From Agroathelia rolfsii (Eukaryota; Basidiomycota; Agaricomycetes; Amylocorticiales; Amylocorticiaceae): a stretch of DNA of 64,000 nt. Under the pieces are notes generated by a model. That model searched no databases and was not told the DNA's origin. It was given only the letters and a program-made list of their open reading frames with translations. The stretch is from NCBI GenBank assembly GCA_018343915.1, contig JABRWF010000008.1, positions 3,224,001-3,288,000 on the forward strand, in the 5' to 3' direction. This document shows, one piece after another, positions 13,165 to 23,808 of this stretch. The translations under genes were made by a program, and so were the position numbers. Each line of letters opens with the position of its first letter. The stretch's first letter is position 1.

Positions 13165-14892
13165 AATCTGCTCAATAAAGAAAAGACATGGACTTGTCTT
13201 ACTCAAGAGAAAAATACTGCCGATGCTGTACAAGTGATGTTGAGAACATGAGTGGAGCAGCAGCTCATGCCTACGACAGTCGGATCTATCAGGAATATGG
13301 CACATAGTCTATCTCGGTACGATGAGTGAGCCCATAAGAAGGTCATTTGAGGTCTCCACGGATGTAAGAGGCATTTTACAATCAGAATCGCAACATTGGC
13401 TTGTGCGGGATGTGCGTATATGGCTTAAGCAACTATGAACAGCCTAGTTGCCGCAGTTTCAGACACTGCGGCCAACAGTCAAGAGACCCCACCAATGCCG
13501 TACAGTGCTATACTCCTCCATGATCCACGAATAGAAGTCGAAGATGGGGAACATCACCTTGAGTAACTGTAGCTTTTGGCAGTTAGCTGGGAAAGGAAGT
13601 ATTTTCCGTTCTCAGAGATTTTTGACGTCGAAGTTGCACTTAGTATTCATTCCCCAGGTGTGATCCAGTCTTTTTTTATATTCCCTCTGACATCAGAGGG
13701 TCTGCAGAAGGATCACCCAGTGACATCTGACTTGAAGTCGACACATTTGGGGTGGGCTGTTAGTGGAATTTGGCAAGATGTATTCATTCATGCTAGCCTT
13801 CAGAGAATTTATACCAGTGACAGGTCATTAGTTTTGCCTGCACAGGCTGCGCCAATTGTTATAGATTATGTTCTGCGGTGAAGTAGTATGAGACTCGAAA
13901 TTCAGATATTGCCAGTACTAATAGTTGCCACTGCGACCACTAACAACGATATGGACAGCACAGTCATCTGTCACGGTGATGGTACCAATGGGAGTAGATT
14001 GATCAGTCCCAGCTGTAACGTCACGGTTGACTTAGCGCTTTGTGCTAATTCGGAGTTGTTCCGAGGGCTGCTCCAACTCCAAGACCGTGCGCGGAATCGG
14101 AGGCCTCCCTTTGATCAATTTGATCTATGCCACTCAGTCTGCCATAACTCATATTCAAATTACGACTAGAGTATCATATCGATGGCGCCACCCAGCCGCT
14201 TCTTATAAGTAACATGCTGGTGCATATTTGAACAGACTTTTATAGAGAATATTAGCACTGGTAATGTATGCATACTCGAGCTAATCATGTACAACAAGCT
14301 GCTTCACAATGGCACTGCATTCTAACCCCATTCTCTTATATCCTCAATCGGCAAGTCTGTCTCAATTATAAATATCAGGGTGTCTGAGGCAAACATCAGC
14401 TAGAACCTGGCTAGTATCTCTGAGAGAAGGCATTTCTCTGACAAACCAGCTACTACCGAAACACTTAGGTTTTTTGCAATACTCTTTCGTCATTTTGATT
14501 TTCCTGCAAAGGCTTGTACTAAAGATCATGATATAGTACAGCTTATTGTGGGGCCATAACTGTCCGGAATGTTGGCCGTGTCTCAATCAGCGGGGATTAG
14601 TTAACAATGCATAACTCGAATAATGGAAGCGTATTCAATTTTGCTATATTGGTCACCATACTTCTCCAAATATCCGAGACCCCATGTGAGCTGGATGCAT
14701 GGCGATGTGGACAGTACACCTCATTAAACTCCTTGATTACTGAAACAGGGTTCTCTACCCTTGATTTCCGGCGTCTGTGTTGGTCGACTGTCAAACGTAC
14801 AGTCCCGAGTCTACCACACACACGTCTATCATCCCGCCTCGCACTTGACATGGTTGTACAGCACTAGCGGCATCTTATTTACCAGTAAAGCA
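13165..14892. other. Unique spacer between the inverted arms
   Basis: 1,728 bp between the two divergent thaumatin-like genes; it must hold both upstream regulatory regions. The longest frames (13576-13881, 13888-14169, both +) have no recognisable domain, signal peptide or sensible splice partner, and I do not call them genes. I see no terminal inverted repeats or target-site duplication that would mark a transposon. Confidence 0.5.
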
Positions 14893-15958
14893 ACTCAGAG
14901 AAACTGGACTTGCAGTATAAAAGAGAATAGAATATGCCCAGTGGAAGACAGCATCATCCACCTCACATTTGACTTCCTCACCACATCTCTAATCATGTTC
15001 TCCTTCCAATTCACATCTGCCATTGTCGCTCTTGCTGTCGCCTCTGTTGCTCATGCATCGAGCTTGACAGTGGTCAATAAGTGCAAGGAGGGTGTTCTCC
15101 TTAACACTCAATCCAGCTATGGCACCATTGACAACAACGTCCAGCTTGGTGCTGGGGCGACTACCAACATGCACATTTCATCTAACTGGGATGGTGCTAT
15201 TAACGTCGGTATGTTGGTGATGAAGTCAGATGGATTAATTAGTGATTTGCTTATACAACTACTTAGGCACCGGATGTTCCAATGGTGGTTCGACCTGTAC
15301 CACTGGTGGACCTACTTGGAACGGTGTGACACCGTTCTCTCGTGCTGAGTTCAACTACGTAAGTGAAAGTCGACAGAACAAATAACTCACCTGGTGTAAC
15401 TAACTAAATCTTTGGCTACAGTGGGCTATTCCTGGTAAAGTGACTTACGATATCAGCTTGATCTACGGCTATAATGTCGGCATGGAGATCTCTACTGGCG
15501 ATAAGTCTTGCGATGCCTTTGCCTGCACCATCTCTTCTGGCTGCGTAAGTTTTAGACCACCTGGATCTCAACAGCCATGGGTTAACACCATCTGCTATAA
15601 CAGCCTGCTACTGGACCGGGATCTGGCACTTGCTTCAGTCCTTGCTGCTCTGATGCTAATGCTTGCAAGGGTGGTGCTCTTCCTGCCTCTGGAGGAGGCT
15701 GTGTGAACAATGCTGGACCTGGACCTCACTCTCAATTCTACTACACGACCTGTCCTAATGCTTATGCGTGAGTAATGATGCCCTAAATGCATGCACACAT
15801 GACTAACACTAACTGAATATGTGTAGATTCCCTGACAATGACGGAGCTGGCGGCTACAAGCCCAAGGACGAGGTTGACTTTACGTGCGGCAACACGGATG
15901 TGACGCTGACGCTCTGCCCGGGCACTACGTCTCACTACTCCCTCACAAAGCGTGCCTA
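14893..15958. repeat. Right arm of 1,066 bp inverted repeat
   Basis: Mirror image of 12099-13164. It holds the copy B gene except for its last seven codons (counting the stop) and part of the one before, plus 102 bp of 5' DNA with the TATA box. The same sequence in opposite orientation, separated by 1,728 bp, makes a large interrupted palindrome. Confidence 0.9.
14916..14923 (+). promoter_or_regulatory. TATA box of thaumatin-like copy B
   Basis: TATAAAAG, 72-79 bp upstream of the ATG at 14995, mirror of the box in copy A. Confidence 0.55.
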
Positions 15959-15977
15959 CCCTCCCGTTATTGCGTAA
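14995..15977 (+). CDS. Thaumatin-like secreted protein, copy B
   Basis: Predicted 247-residue secreted thaumatin-family protein. Exons 14995-15208, 15267-15358, 15422-15544, 15604-15767 and 15827-15977 sum to 744 bp; all four introns are GT-AG and keep the frame. The product matches copy A from the start to LTKRAYPPV and then ends IA, whereas copy A continues. The near absence of synonymous or intron changes means the copies were made, or made equal, very recently. Many cysteines (for example GTGCSNGGSTC, CFSPCCSDANAC) fit the disulfide-rich fold. Glucan binding or cutting is family knowledge and not shown by this sequence. Confidence 0.9.
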
Positions 15978-16854
15978 GGGAACTTAGAAAGTAGAGCTCC
16001 CAGTAGCAAATGCAAAACTTTGTTACTGAAAATTCGCTCCTTGAACTATGCCGCCTATTTCTTGATTCAAACCAAATGTAAACCGAATATTTGTTCCAGT
16101 TTCGAGTGTACTACTTTTGCATTTCTCTCATAAGAAATATATAAAAATTCAATCAGTTCCGTTGTAGTTGATTACCAATATATATGTGCTTTTTTTGTTC
16201 GATGATTGTTTAGAACTTTGTTTGGATTGATCGTTCAATAACATCGCCAGAGTTTATCGCACAAAGTTACCAGAGTGGAGTCTGAGCCCGTTATCAGCAT
16301 GGCCATTAGTATATGGTGAAAGTCGGCGGTTCATGTAAAACTTGAAGCCTCGGCCAAGGTCATTATACTAAGTACATCGTGCTGCAGCACTCATTCCGAA
16401 CATTTCAAAGTACAAAACACGCCACTCACCTTTAAGTTACGCCACCAGAAACGGAGTTTGATTTCCTTGACAATGTTCTCTTGTTCACACCAGCAACTCA
16501 CTTGTACGCAATAGTTTCTATTGGAACTGCCCAGACAATTCTGCCAAGACAAGCGACAAGATGGAAGAAAAAAAAGATAGAGAGTAGAGCGAGGGAGTAG
16601 TAAATCGGAGATGTTTATAATAAAGATACAAAATCTGTTTGTAATAATTGTATTGATACTTTGGGCACACACACATTGGCGGATACCGACACGGAACGTC
16701 AAAAAAAGAAAGAAATTGAAAATCAAGAGAACAAGAAAGTAGGCGAGAAAGAGTGAGAACGAGGATAGGCAACTCCAGGGATAATACACATATGTACACA
16801 ACAACGAGCAGGATATATGCATGGAAAAATATAATGGGTGGGTATGAGTAAGGA
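15978..16854. other. Intergenic, converging 3' ends
   Basis: Between the ends of copy B and the SNF5 gene. AT-rich; the short frames at 16391-16871 lack domains and start context. I see nothing beyond probable 3' untranslated DNA. Confidence 0.5.
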
Positions 16855-19800
16855 TTACGACGATCCGCCATTGAGACGGTTGTTCACATTATTTCGGTGT
16901 TGTCGATTCTTCAAGTGCACTTCGAACCCATCCAAGGACTCGCCGGGGCCAATCATATACAACTAAGCACAAATCGATGAGTGTATGCGACACACAGCAA
17001 GGATTAGACGGATTCACCTTCCCAGGACAGTCACAGCACTTCATTCTCCATTCGATAACGCCGTTCTGAATCGGTCTCCGCGGTGTGGGCTGAAACATAT
17101 CATCAGGATAATTCTTGTTCATTGCATCTCTGGCCGCAATGACCCACGCGGGGGGTGTCGCTCGTATGACATTGCTTCCATTCATGAGAGGCGACCCACT
17201 GCCGTTTTCGAGTTGAGGCGTCAGAGGTGCCGTTGAGGATGATTCAGGTTTCTCTGTCCCAGCACGATCAACAGAGCTTTCCTTGGCCGGAGATTGGCGC
17301 GAAGAGATCCTTCCGCTGGGAGTATTCGACCTCGTACTCCTTGGAGCATTATCTGCAGATGCCTCTGACTTGAGCTTTGACGGCGCCTTGACAGGTGTAC
17401 CGGGAACGGAAGTTCCATCTGCGGGCGTCTCTGGAGTATTGTTCTCTTCAGCTGCTGCTGCTGCTGCCGCCGCAGCGGCAGCGGCGGCCTCTTGAGCACG
17501 GAATGCCGCCAATCCGCCTTTTTTCCTCGCCATCGTCTTCGCGAGCTCTTCATTCTTCTTCTTGTTCATATGGAACTCCAAACTCGAATTGTATTCCACA
17601 GGAAGCGGCCGACGGTGCCGATGCCAGAATTTGCCTTTCGAGAAAAAAAACATGACGTGTAAGATAGGTCAATAAAGAAAATGAGCCTCATATTAAAACT
17701 CACCGCATGGTCCACACTGCGACTTGTCGCCCAAAGGCCCTTTGCGACGACCGACAGCGATACTCTCAGGGCAGCCACAATTCGAGCAATGCCAAATGCC
17801 ATCGATGAAATTCGGGTGCTGGCCATCCGCAAACTCGCGCTCCTTTGCCATGCGCTCGAGTTGATAGGGTGTCTTTGGCGTCACCAACACCTTGCTCGCC
17901 TTGCCCTCTGTCGGCGCTACAGGCACGATATCCGGCGGGTCATTCGCCACGGGGGGCGGCAACGTCGTCGGATCAACCGCCGTCCATTCCGTCGGCGCGT
18001 TCTCGTTCGCACGCGGATGCAATACCGATGATGGCAACGACGGCGCGCGGAATAGACCCTTTGCCTTCTTTTCCTTCACCTGCGCTGGCTGCATGGCTGA
18101 CTGCGACAACGACGCAGACATCGCCGGCGCGGACATCGACAGCGGTGTGCCGTTCTCGCTGGCGACCATGTTCGCAATCGTCAGCGACGCCGCAGCGGCG
18201 GCGGCACGTTTTGATGTCGGACCCGTGCTGGCCGCAGCCGCCTGGAGCGCAGCGAGATCGAGCTCAGGGAAGCCAACTGCCGGTGTGCGATACGTCCGGA
18301 TGGGCTCGCGGTCGGGTAGGGCCACGCCCCGCCTGCCGCGTTGGGCGCGCTTGCGCCGCTTGAGCAACTCGCGGTCGCGGTCCTTTTCTGTGCGGTCGAT
18401 CTCACCGTCGGAGAGGTAGTTGAGCTGGGGCGTAAACGACACGACCTCATCCATCGAGCGCGCACCGGACGTGAGACTGGGCAAGAAAGACATGCGCAGT
18501 TCTTCGTCTTGCACAGCCGCGACCGAGTCGGTGGGATGGCCGACGAGGAAGAGTGATTTTTGGTACACTTGGACTTGCTCACGGATCAGATGGGCAATAG
18601 CGGTCCTGGTGAAAAAATGACGTAAGTATAATGGATCCAAGCTAATGTTGAAAAAGGAAAGTATGCATACTTGAATTCCCCACCGAGACCCAACTCTCTC
18701 GTGTAAATCTCGGCAAACTGTTCCGGAGACGCATCGGGATTGGCAATGTCCCATTCGAACTGATCATCAAGCTTGACGTTGCCAATCATGATATCCAGCT
18801 GAACGGTTGATAATAATAAAAACATTACGGTCAGATTCACCATGCATCCAAATAGGAGCCAGGAGAGGGGGAGAGGGAGGAAAGATCCCCCCCCAAAAAA
18901 AGACAAAACAAACCTTGACCAAGATTCGCACATCGTCCCTCAACTGATTCTCATCCACACCCAACTCAAGCTCATCCGCTCTGCGCGGCATGCCAATATC
19001 AAGCGAAGACGGCACATCCTCGCCCTCGCCCTCACCGTCCGCCTCGGCACCACCATCCTCTTTCGACTTTTTGACAGTAGTAGCGCCTTTAGCATTAGCA
19101 GCAGCACGCGCGGCAACCTTCCGCCTCTTCTTCGATCGGCGCTTGCTTGCTGCAGATGGCGCGTCCTGTTCCACCTCCGTTTCGGCTAACGCGGCCGTCA
19201 CCTCTGCCTTCATATCACGCGCCTGCTTCTTACGCCAGGCTGCCCACCAGCGCACGTCTTCCTCGTTGAGCGAGCCTACGACAGAGGGCGCTGCTGTTGT
19301 CGTTGGTGCTGTTACCGTCGTCGTTGATTCATCTGCAGCATGTGCACGATAGTCGCTCAGCTGTTCCTGGATTGAGCGTGTGATGACAGCGTGATAGCTT
19401 GGCGCGAGCGCATAGTCATCCACGACAGACTGGGCGAATGCTTCAGGCGTGACGACGGGATCTGAATAAAAAGAAGAAAATGCCAAGAATCATTAGGATA
19501 ATGAATGTAACCAAGCGATTGGACGCATTACCGTTCAAATTCCAGATGAATGTATCCCTCAATTTATGATGCTCTACGTCAATCTCTAACCGGATAGGGA
19601 CCAATATCTCCGGTTTCTCTGCGTCTTTTGCGTCTAATCTTCTAGGACTATAAAAACCAACCGACCCAGTCAGTCAAAGAAACAAATCGACAAAAAAAAA
19701 AAAAACAAAAACACGCACATCTTCAACCCTTCTCTACGAGCCTGCTTTCCCCTCTTACTCATCATCTCCTTCTCGCGAATCTTCATCATGTGCCCCGGAT

Positions 19801-22582
19801 ACCTCACCTCAAACTTGGCATGCTTCCCACCACCACCATACGCCATGAGCCGCCTCCGCTCCGCCTCACGCGCAGCCGGACCCGCCTCCTTCAGCGCCGC
19901 CTCGGCATACCCCGCCTCCCACCACCGGAGCCCGACGCTCGCGCGCGCCTCGAGCGACATGCGCTGCCGCATGGCGAGGTACATCTGCGTATACGCCCGG
20001 TCGGCGTCCATCCACGTCCTGAGCTCTGCCGTCTCCTCCGTCGTGAGCGGCTTGAGCGTGTCGGCGGGGACGATGCTGACGGACGTCGTGCTCGGGTTGA
20101 GCTGGCCGTTGACGTTGGCGCTGACAGTACCACTCACACCGGGGACGACGGCGCCAGGGCCCGTGCCGGGGGTAGCAGTGGCGGACAGAGGCAGTGGCTG
20201 GTGTCCGATCTGTGCTGATGGTTGCTGCTGCTGCTGCTGCTGCTGTGGATGTGGCTGTTGAGGATGTTGTTGGGAGGAGGACGAAGAGGGGCCCTGCGGT
20301 GGCGGCGGCGGCACTTGCTGATGCGGAAGCACCCCCGCCGGATGTTGTTGTTGTTGTTGTTGTTGTTGACCAGGATGAAGACCATTACTCGGTCCGGGCA
20401 TCCCAACACCCACACCCATACCAGGATGCGGGCCCATCTGGCGCGGAGTCGGTACGGGCATCCCACGCATCGCTACATTCCCGCTCATGCCTTTACCAGG
20501 CGCAGGCGAACCGGGATGCATCATCATCCCCGGCGCAACACCCGCAGGCGGCACACCACCTCCTTGCTGTACGGGCGGCATACCGGGCTGCTGCTGGTGA
20601 TGATGTGGCGGGCCCATGGCCATCGCTGAGCCGTTACTACTCCCTCCTACTCCACCGCGCGCGGACATGGGCAGCTGCGACATACCAGGCTGCACCGGTG
20701 TGCGCATAGGCGTACCGACACCGATACCACCACCGGCCATGTTGGGAGGCATCCCCATCCCGCCCATCATACCCGCCGGGTCGATCATCCCACCACCAGG
20801 CATACCGGGCACCATCGTCGCCGGCTGTGCTGCGCCCATACCAGGGTGAGGCGCCCCCTGCGGCGTCATCCCAGGGACACCGACTCCCATCGCGTTCATT
20901 CCCATACCACCAGCAGGAGAGCCAGCCATACCCGGGATCGGCGAGCCCATGCCATGCGGAGGCGGGGCTATCATGCCGTTCATACCACCACCCATCGCAC
21001 CGCCCGGCGGACCCATGCTTCCCATACGCTGGTGTTGTTGATGTTGCTGCTGCTGTTGTTGGGGCTCCATGCTGCCCATCCGCTGAGGCTCCATACTTCC
21101 AAACCTCTGTTGTTGTTGCTGGGATTGCGATTGCTGGTGCTCGCTCAAGCTGGTAGCAGACATCGCAGGCGAAGCGAGCGCGTCGCCCACCTTCCGCTTC
21201 GACCCACGCGACATGGCAGAGGCTGATTGAGGCGGTGGCGAGCCCTGGAACGCTGCTGCTGCACTCGAGGATGTGGGCACGGGTGTCGACGATGAAGGGA
21301 TCCCGAGCTGCTGGTGCCCAGGTTGACCCCCACCACCAGACGTGGGCGTAGGCGGCATGGTAATGCTACCACCACCAGCGCTCATCACTTGCGGCGAGGC
21401 GTGTCTCGTCTGCGGAGTGCCCATCGAGAAGCCGTTGTTGCCACCACCGGCGCTTATGCTTTGTGGGCCGGTGTGCTGGGGCGTCAAAGGCTGCTGTGGT
21501 TGTGCTACCGATCCTGGAGGGAAGGCGCTACCAGGAGCACCAGCATTTGGATGGAACGCTGCTTGAGAAGGTGGACGAGGTGTATGCATGGATGGCACCA
21601 TACCACCAGGACCACCAGGCGCACCAGGCGGGATATTTCCGGGCATAGCACCAGCACCACCACCTTGCATGCCCGCCGCGCGGGCAGCCATGGCCTGCGC
21701 CTGGGCCCATTGCATGCCATTCAGCGCGGCAGCCGAGGGTGGGCTCATGCTTATTGCCATGCCCATGCTGCTTCCGGGGCGCATATCTGGGCCCATGCCA
21801 CCACCACCAGCGGCACCCATGCTATTCTGGCGCTGCATCATGTTAGCACCAGCTGCCATCCTTTGTTGTTGTTGTTGCTGCTGCTGCTGCGCCTGTTGTT
21901 GTTGTTGTTGTTGCTGCTGCTGCTGCTGTTGACGCTGCTGCTGAAAATACTGTTGCGCGGCCATCATCTTTGCCTGCTGCTGCTGCTGATGGACGAGTTG
22001 CTGAGACGACATGGCTGCGCCGGTTTGCGGGTCGACGGCACTGAGTTGTGCGGGATTGATGCTACCACCACCAGCACCGGTGATGTTCATGCCCATGCCC
22101 ATGCCCATGTTCATGTTCATGTTCATAGGCATGCCGGCCATCTGGGGGTTGAATTGGCCGGCGCCTCCACTGGGAAACATGCGTCCAGCGGCGGCGGGGT
22201 TCATGGATGGAGCTGGGGACTGGCCTGGCATGCCTTGGAAAGGCTGTTGTTGCTGTTGCTGTTGTTGGTTTAGCTGCTGCTGTTGTTGTTGATACATGTG
22301 GATCATGTTGGGGTTCATGGAGCCTGTGACTTGGGCACCGTTAAGGCCTGCCATCCCTTGTTGTTTCTGCTGCTGCTGAAAGGCAGACGCGCCAGGGAAG
22401 GCGGATAGCATGGCGGGGTTGATGGCGCCATTGGATGGGCCGAGGCCGTTCATGAGGCCTTGTGGCTGCTGCTGTTGAGTTTGCTGTGGCTGCTGCTGCG
22501 GGGGACGCTGTTGCTGCTGCTGCTGCTGCTGAGCCAAAGGGAGGGAGAAGCCCTGTGGCGGACCCACACCGGGGTGGTTCAT
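16855..22582 (-). CDS. SNF5: SNF5/SMARCB1-type subunit of SWI/SNF chromatin remodeller
   Basis: Core nuclear subunit linking the SWI/SNF remodeller to nucleosomes and activators. The first exon (22582 to about 19722) encodes about 950 residues dominated by Gln runs and Gly/Met/Pro repeats, then a helical basic part. The SNF5 domain follows: EILVPIRLEIDVEHHKLRD near 19600 and DPVVTPEAFAQSVVDDYAL open repeat 1; VRILVKLDIMIGNVKLDDQ and FEWDIANPDASPEQF with ELGLGGEFKTAIAHLIREQ form repeat 2. An insert of about 130 charged and low-complexity residues separates them. After a basic RRKRAQRGRR stretch there is a GATA-like finger (WHCSNCGC ... SQCGPCGKFWHRHRR) across an intron near 17650-17690, then an Ala run (17445-17495). 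The final part KCCDCPGK joins by splicing to LYMIGPGESLDGFEVHLKNR and ends GGSS at 16855. About eight exons. Identity is firm and some exon ends are approximate. Confidence 0.93.
20222..22545 (-). repeat. CAG/CAA trinucleotide runs encoding polyglutamine in SNF5
   Basis: Several long in-frame runs, densest at 20222-20245, 20344-20367, 21042-21060, 21106-21122, 21864-21955, 22244-22290 and 22510-22532. CAG and CAA are mixed, which steadies the runs against slippage. Between them are GM- and PG-rich stretches. They make the antisense strand show long but meaningless Leu, Ala or Cys frames. Confidence 0.85.
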
Positions 22583-23808
22583 GGCAAAGTGAGACTGTTC
22601 ATATCATGAGATTGGCATGGTCAGTGATGGGTCGTGACGGATTCGTCGGGCGACGGGCGGGAGGAACGGGGATGGGGGGGCGGGGAGAACACATACGTGA
22701 TTAATTATTGATTATAATACTGAGCTGGGTTGGAAGAGAGTGGGATCGATAAGGAAGCTCGCTCCGGGCCCAAAACACCCAGCCGGCTGCGACGGAACTT
22801 GTGGCAAAGACCTCCTCTCTTTCTATTCTTTTTTTCCCCAGAGGGTGTTCCGGGGGCGTGCTGTGGACCACACGGGTGGTTACGAGAGCTGTTGCTGGTG
22901 AGTGAGTGCGTGTGTGGGCGTGGATGTGCTGCTGCTCTGGCTGCTCTCCGGCCTGTGAGAGAACAGGGCCCTGCGAGACGAGGATGTCTGGTCGCTGTGT
23001 TTACAAACGATGACAAAGACTGCGTGACGTGGCGTGACGGGGTCTGTCACCACCATTCACTGTCACGTCTCTCTGTGCCATCCTATGTACTACCACAGTA
23101 TAGCTATAGGACAGGCAATGTTATTATGGCAGACATGGGTGGACATACATGTACTCTCCAGGGGCAGGGGACAGTGGAGATGGATATGGTCAAGGGCGAT
23201 AATAGCGTGTGACTAACGGGATCGGTGATCGACAAGGAAAAAGAGCCATCCCTTGCTCATTCCTCTCCTCTCCCTCTATGCTATGCTATCCCATGCTACT
23301 ATCTCCTCCGAGCCATCATTATTCCATGACTCGTTGTTGGCTTTATTTTATCTTACAATCATCTTCTCGGCTGGTGATGTCAGTCAGTCATCCTGCGCCC
23401 CTCTTTTCCCCACAGTCGTAACAACATATCTCGTCCACCGTTGGGGCGCAACAGCGCACTCTCACGTGACTCTGCAACCCGAGCCCCATCATGATGACAA
23501 CGCAGTGATGACCGCTCTGGTATCTGATTATGGTTGTATAATATATATATAGTAGTCTAAACTGTAGTCAATTGTTGAACAATATATAAATAAAAAGAGT
23601 TAACAACTGTGTTGTTGTTGTGTGGCTGTACTTTCTTCATCTTCATCATCTCCAGCAACCGCTAACATTTAACCAAGTTACACACACACACACGCTCCCT
23701 CTCTTCTTCTTCTCCTCCTCTTCCTCCACCCTCCCTCTTTCTCTTTCTTTCTCTCTATCCTTTCTGCATCTGGTCTTTTGCATCGCTCTCAGTCGCTGCA
23801 AATCAAAG
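22583..23808. promoter_or_regulatory. Divergent intergenic region between SNF5 and the Mid2-like gene
   Basis: Holds both 5' regions. Visible items: a CACGTG at about 23465, a TATA-like tract (tatataaataaaaag) near 23583, a CT-rich tract at 23690-23760 just before the ATG at 23809, and a CA run at 23681-23692. CT-rich tracts before starts are common in fungal promoters. No gene is supported; the frame 22730-23212 has no domain. Confidence 0.45.

Noticed and set aside
12099..15958. The inverted arms as terminal repeats of a transposon
   Set aside because: The arms are cellular genes with introns; no transposase in the spacer and no target-site duplication at the outer ends.
21314..22273. Leu/His/Arg-rich 319-codon plus-strand frame
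   Set aside because: Antisense of the SNF5 glutamine and glycine runs; pure repeat effect.
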